From: CAYSPS01 sp964432975 | Lineage (GTDB): Bacteria; Babelota; Babeliae; Babelales; UBA12409 | NCBI GenBank assembly: GCA_964432975.1 | Contig: CAYSPS010000003.1 | Coordinates: forward strand, 1 to 64,000 | DNA length: 64,000 nt | Direction of reading: 5' to 3' | Part shown: positions 15,913 through 25,079 of the stretch, in pieces | Layout of the letters: each line of letters opens with the position of its first letter | Position numbering within the stretch: the first letter of the stretch is position 1 | Position numbers and translations under genes: made by a program | The notes under the pieces: model-generated | Seen by the model: only the letters and a program-made list of their open reading frames with translations | Database searches by the model: none | What the model was told of the DNA's origin: nothing

Positions 15913-17267
15913 ATTTTTTCCTGCAAACTTTGTATCGTTTGATATAGTTGTGGGTTGTGCTTCATAACGGTATCTATTTTGTGTATTGCATGCATGACGG
16001 TCGTGTGATTGTGACGATTAAGATATGTACCAATGCTTTGCATTGATTGATGTGTCAATTGTTTCATGAGATACATAGTAATCTGCCGTACGAGTGCAAG
16101 ATCTTTACAGCGTGATTTTGAACGTAAATGCTGCATATTGTAATTAAAATGTTGCGCAACGATATGTGCGATGTGTGCAAGCCCGAGCGTATTGGCGAGT
16201 GGTTGTAGGGGGCGTTGTAAAATTTTTTGAGCCAAATCAGTTGTGAGCGTTTGGTTTGTAAGAGATGAAACGGCGCACATGCGAATGAGAGCGCCTTCGA
16301 GTTCACGCACACTTATTGCTTGTTGAGCAATAACACGGGCAAGGTCTGACGATAACGCGACTTGTGCGCGTTCGGCTTTTTTTTGCAGAATCATTATTTT
16401 TTCATCAAGTGTTGGCGGACGCATATCAATAACCAAGCCGCCTTCCAAGCGAGAACGCAAGCGCTCGGAAAATCCCCGCAAATTGCGAGGATATGTGTCA
16501 CATGAACAGACAATTTGTTTTGACGCTTCATATAAATTATTGAAAATATAAAAAAATACTTCTTGGGTTCCTTCTTTATGTGCAATGCATTGGACATCAT
16601 CAATGAGAAGTACATCTAATTGACGATAGCGGTCTTTAAATGCTTCAACTTTATCAAAACGAATGGCACTAATAAATTCGCTGACAAAACGATCTGCGGG
16701 TTGATAAAGTACGCTCAGTCGTTTAAAACGTCGCTTAATCTCGTTGCCAATTGCATTAAGTAAATGTGTTTTTCCCATACCGGTACTGCCGTATACAAAT
16801 AATGGGTTATAGACGACACCCGGTTTTTGTGTGATAGCACATGCAGCTGCGTAGGTGAGTGCATTGCTTTGTCCAACGCAAAAAGTGTCAAGAAGATATG
16901 TTTCATTAAGTGTGGCGGGTATGCGTTCTGGGAGCTCAATGCCTGCCGGTTCGTGTGTTATTGGTGCACGACGAGCTGGCATGATTGTTTGAGCATCATC
17001 TGATTTTTGGGAATTGTTATTGTTGAGTACAACATTAATTGTAGATACGGCAAATAAACGTGCCAGGTGTTCATGAAAAAGTGGCAAATAATGGCAATTA
17101 ATCCAATCTTTAATAAAACTGTTAGGCGTATTGATATATGCAATATTTTCTTGTGCATCCCAACGCTCGAGCGTGACGGCTTTAAGCCACGTTTCAACAA
17201 CCCGGCTGCCAACCTCTTGGCGAACGATATCCAAAAAATTTTGCCATATGTGTTCAAGCATAATCAT
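15903..17267 (-). CDS. dnaA: Chromosomal replication initiator DnaA
   Basis: 454 residues with the standard four-domain plan. Domain I is N-terminal and a short Asn-rich linker follows. The AAA+ domain has Walker A GSTGMGKTHLLNAIGN and Walker B VLLIDDVQCI, and the DNA-binding domain is C-terminal. In the DNA-binding signature the usual GGRDHTTV is replaced by NRHNHTTV, so the base-contacting Asp is Asn here. The neighbours are not dnaN or gyrB, and I saw no cluster of TTATCCACA-like boxes beside the gene, so the origin is probably elsewhere or uses a different box. Confidence 0.93.
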   Translation of the reverse strand: MIMLEHIWQNFLDIVRQEVGSRVVETWLKAVTLERWDAQENIAYINTPNSFIKDWINCHYLPLFHEHLARLFAVSTINVVLNNNNSQKSDDAQTIMPARRAPITHEPAGIELPERIPATLNETYLLDTFCVGQSNALTYAAACAITQKPGVVYNPLFVYGSTGMGKTHLLNAIGNEIKRRFKRLSVLYQPADRFVSEFISAIRFDKVEAFKDRYRQLDVLLIDDVQCIAHKEGTQEVFFYIFNNLYEASKQIVCSCDTYPRNLRGFSERLRSRLEGGLVIDMRPPTLDEKIMILQKKAERAQVALSSDLARVIAQQAISVRELEGALIRMCAVSSLTNQTLTTDLAQKILQRPLQPLANTLGLAHIAHIVAQHFNYNMQHLRSKSRCKDLALVRQITMYLMKQLTHQSMQSIGTYLNRHNHTTVMHAIHKIDTVMKHNPQLYQTIQSLQEKIQK

Positions 17268-17363
17268 GTACCCGTACGTCTACCTTTTTAATTGCTCTTT
17301 GGGAATACTTTGTTAAGCTAGTGGCCGTTGATAATTTTTATATGGTACATGAGCAGTATAGCA

Positions 17364-17951
17364 ATGAAAAAAGAACTTGTGGTACTGTTGTTGCTTTCAG
17401 GCTGTGGTGGCTCATTTGTTAAAAAAGACCAAATGGCTAACTCGCATTTTCGACAGGCATCATTGGATGTTAAGGAATATCAGGACACAAAAGATATAAG
17501 TAAATTGCGTAAGGCACTCAATGAGATTGATCAAGCGGTAAGTTTGCATGCAACCGCACGTATTTTAGGTCTTAAGGCAACTATTTTATTGCAGTTGGGG
17601 CAACTTGAAGAAAGTTGTGCACTTTTTGAACGCATTATTAATGACAAAAAATTTTCGCATGCCAAGCGTGCTGATGCACGCAATAATTATGCCACAGTGC
17701 TGTATCAGATGGGGCAAACAGAGCGCGCACAGAAAGTATGGATTGAATTGGCTAGGGAGCCGCATTACATTAGTCCGGAAGTTGCGTATTTTAATTTAGG
17801 GTATTCTGAACTTAATGAAGCACGCAAAATTGGTTATCGTGAGCAAAATGTGCGTGCGCCAGCAGCGCTTGAACATGTGCAGCAAGCAATTGCATATTTT
17901 AAAAATGCGCTCGCCATTTCGCGTGAATATGTTGATGCACTCTTTTTCTTG
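17364..17951 (+). CDS. TPR-repeat lipoprotein, truncated by assembly gap
   Basis: The N-terminal 196 residues are present. A lipoprotein signal (MKKELVVLLLLSGC, lipobox LSGC) leads into a run of tetratricopeptide-like helices, including ATILLQLGQLEESCALFERI and NNYATVLYQMGQTERAQKVW. The start at 17364 is chosen for the signal peptide; an in-frame ATG upstream lies 12 codons earlier. The frame runs into the N gap at 17952 and its end is missing. TPR lipoproteins often serve in outer-membrane assembly or secretion (BamD/PilF-like); which applies here is unknown. Confidence 0.75.
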
Positions 17952-17961
17952 NNNNNNNNNN
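17952..17961. other. Assembly gap (10 N)
   Basis: Ten unknown bases. It truncates the TPR lipoprotein on the left and the C-terminus of the convergent amidase on the right; the true missing length is unknown. Confidence 0.98.
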
Positions 17962-18936
17962 CGGTGTTGGAAAGACCTGAGACACGCTTGGCGCAGCAAC
18001 TGCCGATTGACGCGCCAAAAAATTCATAATGCCATGGCCGACACGTTTTGCTAAAATTTCTTGTCCTTGTGTCGTGCGTAAAAATTGTGCATCGTTCGGG
18101 TTGCTTAAAAAGAGTAATTCAACGATCACTGCGGGCATGCAGGTGCCGTAGATAACTTGTGCAAGTTCTTGTCGTACACCATTGCCATATAAAACTGGCT
18201 TTTTTGTCGATGTAGTGAGCGCATCGTATATTGCCTGCGCAAGTTTTTCGCTCGCATTATTTTCATAAAATACCGTAACGCCATGCTGATCACGGTTGTC
18301 ATTTGCGTTTATATGGAGTGATACCAAAAGCGTTGCATGATGCATATTCGCGTCTGTTGTGCGTTCATCAAGCGCAATAAAGCGATCGTTAGTACGTATC
18401 ATGCGTGTGTGGTAGCCATGCGCATGAAGCATGTTTTCAAGTTGTTTGCCAAGAACAAGCGTAAGATCTTTTTCCAACAGATCGTTAGTTTGTGCTCCAA
18501 CATCATGGCCACCATGGCCACAATCGATTGCGATGAGTGGTGTTTTTGGGGGATTTATTTTTGTTGTACGTGTTTTTTGAATGGTGATGCCGATTGTTGC
18601 GCGTTGATGGATATTGGTGCGTTGTTCAAAAGTGATTGTAACAGGAACATGTTTTTTTTGTATGGTGATGACGCAATTTTGTGATGTTACGCCAACTTGT
18701 AAACTGTACCACGGTGCATGATCTTTGATGAGTTTCTTTTGTTGCTCAGTCGATAAAAACATGTCGTCAAAGGTAAGTTTGTTTGTGTGTTTTTTTATGT
18801 GCGGCATGCGGTCAAGATAAAACACAATTTTATCCCCATTAGGGCTTTTGTGTATAAAAACATGCGTTGCTTGTGCGCGCATGAGTGCTTGGAGTGCTGA
18901 CGTACCAAACAAGATAAAGAGCATTATTTTTTCCAT
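17962..18936 (-). CDS. N-acetylmuramoyl-L-alanine amidase (AmiC/Amidase_3), C-terminus lost in gap
   Basis: About 325 residues up to the gap. The start at 18936 has GGGGAG upstream and gives a signal peptide (MEKIMLFILFGTSALQA). An AMIN-like N-terminal region is followed by the Amidase_3 domain: IDCGHGGHDVGA with the zinc histidine, a Glu in LLEKDLTL, SLHINA with the second histidine, and the catalytic Glu in AVIVELLFLSN. It cleaves the peptide from MurNAc in the periplasm, for example during cell separation. The catalytic domain looks complete and only the tail is missing. NamZ lies divergently next door. Confidence 0.88.
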
Positions 18937-19043
18937 AAAAGGCTCCCCGGTCTTTCTTGCGTTAGTATGACATGAGTGGCACAAATCATGTAATATATTG
19001 AAACATACGGCGCAATCGCATACGCTAGAAAGTAGGGGGCGCC

Positions 19044-20255
19044 ATGAAAATAATAAAAACTATTTTTTTATTCATAATTGTTGTACACGCGGCGTATGCG
19101 GTACGGTTGGGCATCGAAAACGATGCGACTGAAATTCATACATATCGACCATTGCGCATTGGATTTATTACGAATCAAACCGGGTTAACACAGGAGGGGC
19201 AACGATCGGTTGATGTGTTGCGAGCCCGCGGTTTTAATATTGTTCTGTTACTTGCACCTGAGCACGGCATTTCTGGCGGTGTTCCTGCTGGTCAAACCGT
19301 GTCTGATCACATTGATCATATGACGAAACTTCCGGTAGTCAGTTTGTATGCGGATGGTGCGCGTGCAAAAGAAATTCCAACTCATTTGGCGCAGCGTATT
19401 GATACGTTGTTTTTTGATATACAAGATTCTGGCATGCGTCATTATACCTATATTTCAACATTGTACAAAGCACTTGAATTTTGTGCGCAATATGGGTTGC
19501 CTCTTGTTGTTTTTGATCGTCCGAATCCATTAGGCGGTATTATGGAAGGACCGCTTGTTGAGCCGAGCCTTACGTCATTTATTTCCATTGCACCAATTCC
19601 ATTGCGCCATGGGTTGACGATTGGCGAACTTGCACAATATTTTAATGAACAATGTTTGCGCAAACCGGCAATATTGCGTGTTGTGCCTATGCTTGCGTAT
19701 CATCGCGAGCCATTGTCCGGATCGCTTTTGGCGCCGCTGTCGCCAAATATTAAGACACTTTCATCATGCTTTGGCTATAGTTTCTTGGGTATTTTGGGAG
19801 AAGTAGGGGTTTTTATTGGTGTACATACGCAACGGCCATTTGGCGTTCTTATGCTTGAAGATGCTTTTGCGTTGCCACCGTATCAACTCTTTGAATTGCG
19901 GTTGATTTTACAGCGATGTGGTGTGGCAAGTGTGCCAGCACGTTTTATTAATCAGCATGATCGCCACTATCGTGGGCTTGCACTCAGCATTGAGCATATC
20001 ATGCAGGTGTCAGCATTTACCTGCTTGGTAAATGTGCTTGATTTTTTGCGTCGTGCTGGTGTTTCGTTAAAGCCGAGCGCACTTTTTGATAAGGCGGTTG
20101 GCACAACCATTATACAGGACATGCTCAAAGGTAAGGCAACCATTGCAGATGTTGCACGTGTTGTTAATGAACCTCTGCAACAATTTGCACGCGTTGTGCG
20201 TCCTTATTTGCTATACGAGCCGGCGCCTCAGGTTGTTCCATTACAAAGCACCTAA
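19044..20255 (+). CDS. namZ: NamZ-type exo-beta-N-acetylmuramidase (DUF1343)
   Basis: A 403-residue member of DUF1343, the family in which Bacillus NamZ releases terminal MurNAc from peptidoglycan fragments. Family hallmarks are IGFITNQTG, APEHGISGG with the putative catalytic Glu, DIQDSGMRHYTY and FDRPNPLGG. A signal peptide is present (MKIIKTIFLFIIVVHAAYA). The GGGGG before the ATG serves as ribosome binding site. Placed divergently from an amidase gene, it suggests a small muropeptide breakdown unit in the periplasm. Confidence 0.85.
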   Translation: MKIIKTIFLFIIVVHAAYAVRLGIENDATEIHTYRPLRIGFITNQTGLTQEGQRSVDVLRARGFNIVLLLAPEHGISGGVPAGQTVSDHIDHMTKLPVVSLYADGARAKEIPTHLAQRIDTLFFDIQDSGMRHYTYISTLYKALEFCAQYGLPLVVFDRPNPLGGIMEGPLVEPSLTSFISIAPIPLRHGLTIGELAQYFNEQCLRKPAILRVVPMLAYHREPLSGSLLAPLSPNIKTLSSCFGYSFLGILGEVGVFIGVHTQRPFGVLMLEDAFALPPYQLFELRLILQRCGVASVPARFINQHDRHYRGLALSIEHIMQVSAFTCLVNVLDFLRRAGVSLKPSALFDKAVGTTIIQDMLKGKATIADVARVVNEPLQQFARVVRPYLLYEPAPQVVPLQST

Positions 20256-20294
20256 TTGCAGCAAAATTGAGCGAGCAAAACAGCGAGCATCGGG

Positions 20295-20300
20295 TATACT
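20295..20300 (+). promoter_or_regulatory. -10 element directly before dnaE
   Basis: TATACT ends 6 bases before the dnaE ATG at 20307, with no Shine-Dalgarno between. TTGAGC at 20267-20272 is too far for a standard -35 (22 bases). The arrangement suggests a leaderless message. Confidence 0.4.
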
Positions 20301-20306
20301 TGTATC

Positions 20307-23300
20307 ATGAATGACAAACATTTTGTACATCTTCACCTGCATACGGAATATTCATTTCTTGATGGTGCTATTCGCTTAGATAGTCTTGTTAAACGTGCGC
20401 AAGAATGCCAAATGAAGGCGGTTGCGATTACCGATCATGGCAATATTTGTGGCGCGGTTAAATTTTTTGATGTGTGCAAAAAAGCTGGCATTAAACCAAT
20501 TTTGGGCATCGAGATGTACTTTACCCATGATGTTGCGATTAAAGAAGTTGATGATAAATATCACCATTTAGTTTTGTGGGTGCAAGATCAGGAAGGGTAC
20601 AAAAATCTTTGCAAATTAATTTCGTATTCTTTTAGTGAAGGTTTTTATTTTAAGCCACGCATAGATTATAAAATTTTAGAGCGACATCATCAGGGTCTTA
20701 TCGCAAGCACGGCGTGTTTGGGGGGGCATATTCCATCACTGCTGTTAGCACAAAAATTTGATGAGGCGCAGGCGCGCATTGCATGGTTTATGGATGTGTT
20801 TGGGCGCGATCGATTTTTTTTAGAAGTGCAACCAGAAGATCAACCAGAACAAACGCTGGTTAATAACGCGTTGTATGACATTGCACGAGAGCGCAATTTA
20901 ACTGTTCTTGCGACAACTGATGCACATTATTTAACGCCCGCATATCACGATGCGCATGAAGTAATGTTATGCATTCAAACGCACCATCAACTTGATGAAC
21001 CCAATCGTATGACGTTTGGCTTATGCCGTCCGTGGATGCGTTCAACCCAAGAAATGCTCCAGGCATTTGTTGGTCATGAAGACGTTGTGTGGAACACCGC
21101 ACTTGTTGCAGATCGATGCGCTTTTGCGTTTCAAACCGGCAAACTTTTTTTCCCGGCATTTGTGGTTCCTGAAGGGCATACAGATGCATCGTATTTTCGT
21201 GCACTCTGTAAACAAGGATTCGATGCGCTTGTTGTGCAGGGAGAAATTCCCGGCACTGAATCTGGCGAGCACGCTCTATATGTGCAGCGGCTGGAAACCG
21301 AGATGGATCTTATTATAAAAATGGGTTTTGTTGGTTATTTTTTGGTTGTTAGTGATTTTATTCGCTGGGCTCGACGGCAATCTATTCCGGTTGGTCCTGG
21401 TCGCGGTTCTGCGGCAGGTTCTCTTGTTGCATGGACGTTGGAAATTACAAAAGTTGACCCGATCAAATATAATTTGCTCTTTGAACGCTTTTTAAATCCA
21501 GAGCGTATCAGCATGCCTGATATTGATATTGATTTTTGTATTGAAGGGCGCGAGCGTGTCATCCAATATGTACGCGATACGTACGGGCACGACAATGTGT
21601 GTAACATTATTACGTTTGGTACGATGGGTGCCAAGGGTGTGCTTAAAGATGTTGCACGTGTATTAGGGATGCCATTTGATGATGCCAACGCAATTACTGA
21701 TTTGGTGCCCGATCAGCTCAAAATCACGCTTCAAGAGGCTGTTGATCAAGAACCGCGTTTAAAAGCGCTCAAAGAAAGCAATCCGGCGGTTGCGCGTGTG
21801 TTTGATTTAGCATTTCGTCTTGAGGGCGTCACGCGCCATGCGTCGCAACATGCGGCTGGTATTGTTATTTCGCCCCAACCAATTGATGAAGTATTGCCGG
21901 TATATGTGCCAGCAAAAAGTACTGCATTGGTTGCACAATATGCAATGACTGAGTTGGAGCAGCTCGGGTTTTTAAAAATAGATTTTTTAGGACTTAAGAA
22001 TCTTACGCTTATTGATCGTGTGCTCAAATTAATTCAAAAAAATCATGGTCTTGTAGTAGATATTGAGCGTATTCCTATGGATGATGCCAAGACATTTGCG
22101 CTTATTTGTCAGGGCAAAACATCTGGCGTGTTTCAGTTGGAATCTGATGGCCTCAAGGATGTATTACAACGATTGCAGCCCGAAAAATTTGAAGACATTA
22201 TTGCCGTGAATGCGCTCTATCGCCCCGGGCCATTGGGATCTGGCATGGTTGATGACTTTATCAAGCGGCGGCATGGTCAACAAGAAATTGTATATTTATT
22301 TAATGACTTGGCACCAGTTTTGCAAGAAACCTATGGCGTCATTGTATACCAAGAACAGGTCATGAAAATAGCCTCGGCAATTGCTGGATATAGTTTGGCA
22401 GCCGCCGATATCTTGCGAAAAGCAATGGGCAAGAAAAAAGTCGATGTAATGGCGCAGCAAAAAGAAATTTTTGTTAACCATGCGGTAGCGCGTGGTTATG
22501 ATCAAAAAAAGAGTGCTGAGCTTTTTGATCTCATGGCATATTTTGCTGGGTATGGTTTTAACAAATCGCACTCAACAGCATATGCAAAAGCGCACTATGT
22601 GGCAGAATTTATGGCATGTTTAATTTCACTTGAAGTTGATGATGCTGATAAAATGTCGTTTTATTTGCAAGAAGCGCGTGATCTTGGTTTGAAAATTGTA
22701 TCTCCCTCGATTAATCGATCAGAAGTTGCTTTTAGTGTACAAGATGGTGCGCTTGTGTTTGGTCTACACGGCATAAAAAATGTTGGTTTAAGTGCCCTTG
22801 AAAATATTCTTGCTGAACGACAGAAAAAACCATTTATTGATTTATTAGATTTTTGTATTCGGGTGGATTTGCGTACGGTCAATAAGCGTGTTATTGAAAA
22901 CCTGATTTGCGCTGGCGCTTTTGATGAGTGCGCGGGCAATCGAGCGCAAAAATATATTGAACTTGCAATCATTCTTGAGCGTGCGCTTGAAAAAAAACGA
23001 GAATTTGCGACGGGGCAAATGGATCTGTTTGGTGCACAGAAAAAAGATACGATATGCGGGACGTATGCGTATGCACCTCTTGCAGAATGGTCAGATAAAG
23101 AAAAGCTACAAAAAGAATTTGACGTTATTGGTTTTTATTTGAGTTCACATCCGCTTGATGTATATGATCAATTGTTTGCATGTTTATTGCTCTCGAAATT
23201 TGATCAAGCACCCGAGATGATAAAAAATGCGCGTGGTGCGCGCGATGTTATATTTGTCGGAGCAGGATTGATGCGCTCACAGCGCGTAATTTTTACCAAA

Positions 23301-23726
23301 AAAGGCGATCGTATGGCGTTTGTGCAACTTGAAGATCGCTTTGCAACGGCAGAAGTTATTTTGTTTCCCAAAATATTTGCTGCTGTTGAGGCATGGCTTA
23401 ATGACTATAGTGTTTTTGTTGTCAAAGGTGCACTTGATGCGTCTGCCAATGGATGCAAAATTAAAGCAAATGTTTTTATGCCCATTGAACTTGTTTTTGA
23501 TCATTGGCCAGAAATGAAAAGTATACATGTGGGCGTTACGTCAAAAGATACAAGCGTGTATGCGTACATTAAAGAATTGTGTGCACAACGCGGTGTCCCT
23601 CTTGTGCTGATGTATCAAGAAAATGGCAGGCGCTTGCGCTTAAGCACGCGCAAACGCCTGAAAATTGATCGCGAGCGGGTGCAAGAACTTGCACGTGTCG
23701 TTGAGGTACTCACTATTGTGTTGTGA
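20307..23726 (+). CDS. dnaE: DNA polymerase III alpha subunit
   Basis: 1139 residues, a normal length for DnaE1. The N-terminal PHP domain begins HLHLHTEYSFLDGA with AITDHGN following. The polymerase core has GPGRGSAAGSLVAW and the catalytic aspartates in PDIDIDF. A helix-hairpin-helix region and an OB-fold segment (VIFVGAGLMRSQR to FATAEVILFP) lie near the C-terminus. It is the replicative polymerase and acts with the sliding clamp. No partner subunit is adjacent. Confidence 0.96.
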   Translation: MNDKHFVHLHLHTEYSFLDGAIRLDSLVKRAQECQMKAVAITDHGNICGAVKFFDVCKKAGIKPILGIEMYFTHDVAIKEVDDKYHHLVLWVQDQEGYKNLCKLISYSFSEGFYFKPRIDYKILERHHQGLIASTACLGGHIPSLLLAQKFDEAQARIAWFMDVFGRDRFFLEVQPEDQPEQTLVNNALYDIARERNLTVLATTDAHYLTPAYHDAHEVMLCIQTHHQLDEPNRMTFGLCRPWMRSTQEMLQAFVGHEDVVWNTALVADRCAFAFQTGKLFFPAFVVPEGHTDASYFRALCKQGFDALVVQGEIPGTESGEHALYVQRLETEMDLIIKMGFVGYFLVVSDFIRWARRQSIPVGPGRGSAAGSLVAWTLEITKVDPIKYNLLFERFLNPERISMPDIDIDFCIEGRERVIQYVRDTYGHDNVCNIITFGTMGAKGVLKDVARVLGMPFDDANAITDLVPDQLKITLQEAVDQEPRLKALKESNPAVARVFDLAFRLEGVTRHASQHAAGIVISPQPIDEVLPVYVPAKSTALVAQYAMTELEQLGFLKIDFLGLKNLTLIDRVLKLIQKNHGLVVDIERIPMDDAKTFALICQGKTSGVFQLESDGLKDVLQRLQPEKFEDIIAVNALYRPGPLGSGMVDDFIKRRHGQQEIVYLFNDLAPVLQETYGVIVYQEQVMKIASAIAGYSLAAADILRKAMGKKKVDVMAQQKEIFVNHAVARGYDQKKSAELFDLMAYFAGYGFNKSHSTAYAKAHYVAEFMACLISLEVDDADKMSFYLQEARDLGLKIVSPSINRSEVAFSVQDGALVFGLHGIKNVGLSALENILAERQKKPFIDLLDFCIRVDLRTVNKRVIENLICAGAFDECAGNRAQKYIELAIILERALEKKREFATGQMDLFGAQKKDTICGTYAYAPLAEWSDKEKLQKEFDVIGFYLSSHPLDVYDQLFACLLLSKFDQAPEMIKNARGARDVIFVGAGLMRSQRVIFTKKGDRMAFVQLEDRFATAEVILFPKIFAAVEAWLNDYSVFVVKGALDASANGCKIKANVFMPIELVFDHWPEMKSIHVGVTSKDTSVYAYIKELCAQRGVPLVLMYQENGRRLRLSTRKRLKIDRERVQELARVVEVLTIVL

Positions 23727-23750
23727 GTGCACTGGTTTTACTTGTGCTAT

Positions 23751-24440
23751 CTATTTTGCTCCACTCTTTAAGCGTTCTTTAAAAAGTTGTAGGATTCTGT
23801 CGCGGTCTTCGAGGTGGTCGTCGCTTTGACAGAAAGTCATCGCGACATCAAATCCAGAAATTTTATATTGTTGGTGGAGTGCAACAAGTCTTTCAACGAA
23901 TTCATGCTCCGCTGCGTCCTTGATTTTCTGCTCTGCGGCCTCGGCATCTTTTTTAACTTGATTCAATTTTGCTACTGCGATGTCTGCTTCGTGCGCAATG
24001 CGTTGTAACTGAGCTGCTGTTGCTTCAAGAGCCTTGCCATCACGCCAAATTTTTACACTTGCCAAAGCGCGGCTGAAAAATGGTAATTCGTGCAGTCGCT
24101 TGCGTTCATTTTCTAAAGCGTTGCTACGCCCTGCTGCCGTAAATACGGCTTCTATAAGAGCCACTCGCCGTGAAGTACAGATGTCTTCTTCTGGGTCAAC
24201 TTGTTGCCGAAAAGTTTCATGCGCAACTGAACAAGTCCCGAGATATTTTAGTTTAGCCTCTTTCGCAATGGCGAGTGCTTCTTCACGATGTTGTGCATCA
24301 CAGGTGTGATAGAAGCCATAGGCATGAGCAGCGAGTAGGGCTGCTTCAAGTGTTCCGGCGGCGAATGTACTCATGCTAAATGCATTGTGCTGTGTCAACG
24401 CGCTCAGCACGAGAATGGCGATTGTTGTTTTTTTGAACAT
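23751..24440 (-). CDS. Secreted helical protein of unknown function
   Basis: 229 residues. A signal peptide (MFKKTTIAILVLSALTQHNAFS) precedes a long Ala/Glu/Lys/Arg-rich helical region, coiled-coil-like near residues 135-180 (AVAKLNQVKKDAEAAEQKI). It is followed downstream in the genome by a second gene with an almost identical signal peptide style (24500-24964), suggesting a small family of exported helical proteins. No known family. Confidence 0.65.
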   Translation of the reverse strand: MFKKTTIAILVLSALTQHNAFSMSTFAAGTLEAALLAAHAYGFYHTCDAQHREEALAIAKEAKLKYLGTCSVAHETFRQQVDPEEDICTSRRVALIEAVFTAAGRSNALENERKRLHELPFFSRALASVKIWRDGKALEATAAQLQRIAHEADIAVAKLNQVKKDAEAAEQKIKDAAEHEFVERLVALHQQYKISGFDVAMTFCQSDDHLEDRDRILQLFKERLKSGAK

Positions 24441-24499
24441 AAAAACGCCTTTAAGTAAGGGAGATATGCGTCGTCCTTACCTGATCTTTAGTGTAGTGG

Positions 24500-24964
24500 C
24501 TATTTTTCTTGTCTTGTTGCTTCGTGTATTAGTGCTGCTGCTTCGCTTTTTAATGTTTTGCGTTGCTGATTGCTTCGTTGTTGAACAAGAGTCATAGCCG
24601 CTTTCGCCTGTTCGCATGACTTTAGACACCTTTCACTCAGTCTATCTTGACTTTCAGCAACCATTCCATAATCGCGCAGAGCTAGAAACGAAATTTCGGC
24701 ATCAACTGAAAAAGACAGCGGTAAAGTTGGCCGCTTACTTAACTCTTCCCGGTATTTTTGAACAGCAAGCTCAATCTTACGACGTAAGTTTTGAGCAATG
24801 GATCGCACGTCTGCGTTTTCAATTACGCGGATGAATACTTTTGCAGTTGCAACTTCTCGCTTTATTGCAGCTTCTCGCTTTTCTGTTTCCGATCCCATGC
24901 CAAAAGTGCTTTGACAGGTTAACGCGCTTACGAGCGCAAGTGATAATATGGTTTGTTTGAACAT
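24500..24964 (-). CDS. Secreted helical protein of unknown function
   Basis: 154 residues. A signal peptide (MFKQTILSLALVSALTCQSTFG) precedes a charged, helix-rich mature part. It sits immediately upstream of, and on the same strand as, the 229-residue secreted protein. The N-termini (MFKKTTIAILVLSALTQ and MFKQTILSLALVSALTC) look related, while the mature regions are not obviously alike. Function unknown. Confidence 0.6.
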   Translation of the reverse strand: MFKQTILSLALVSALTCQSTFGMGSETEKREAAIKREVATAKVFIRVIENADVRSIAQNLRRKIELAVQKYREELSKRPTLPLSFSVDAEISFLALRDYGMVAESQDRLSERCLKSCEQAKAAMTLVQQRSNQQRKTLKSEAAALIHEATRQEK

Positions 24965-25079
24965 AAAAACCCATGGTTTTAGGAATAATTAAAATATAAC
25001 ATCAGGTATAAATTTGAACTTTTTTGCAAAAATGTCAATATTGAATTTGTTTCATTTTATATCCATTTGTAGTATTGTT

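Noticed and set aside
17268..17363. Replication origin next to dnaA
   Set aside because: I found no DnaA-box cluster or AT-rich repeat there and the gap is under 100 bases.
24616..24834. 72-codon plus-strand frame
   Set aside because: It lies antisense to the 154-residue secreted protein, which has a clear signal peptide.
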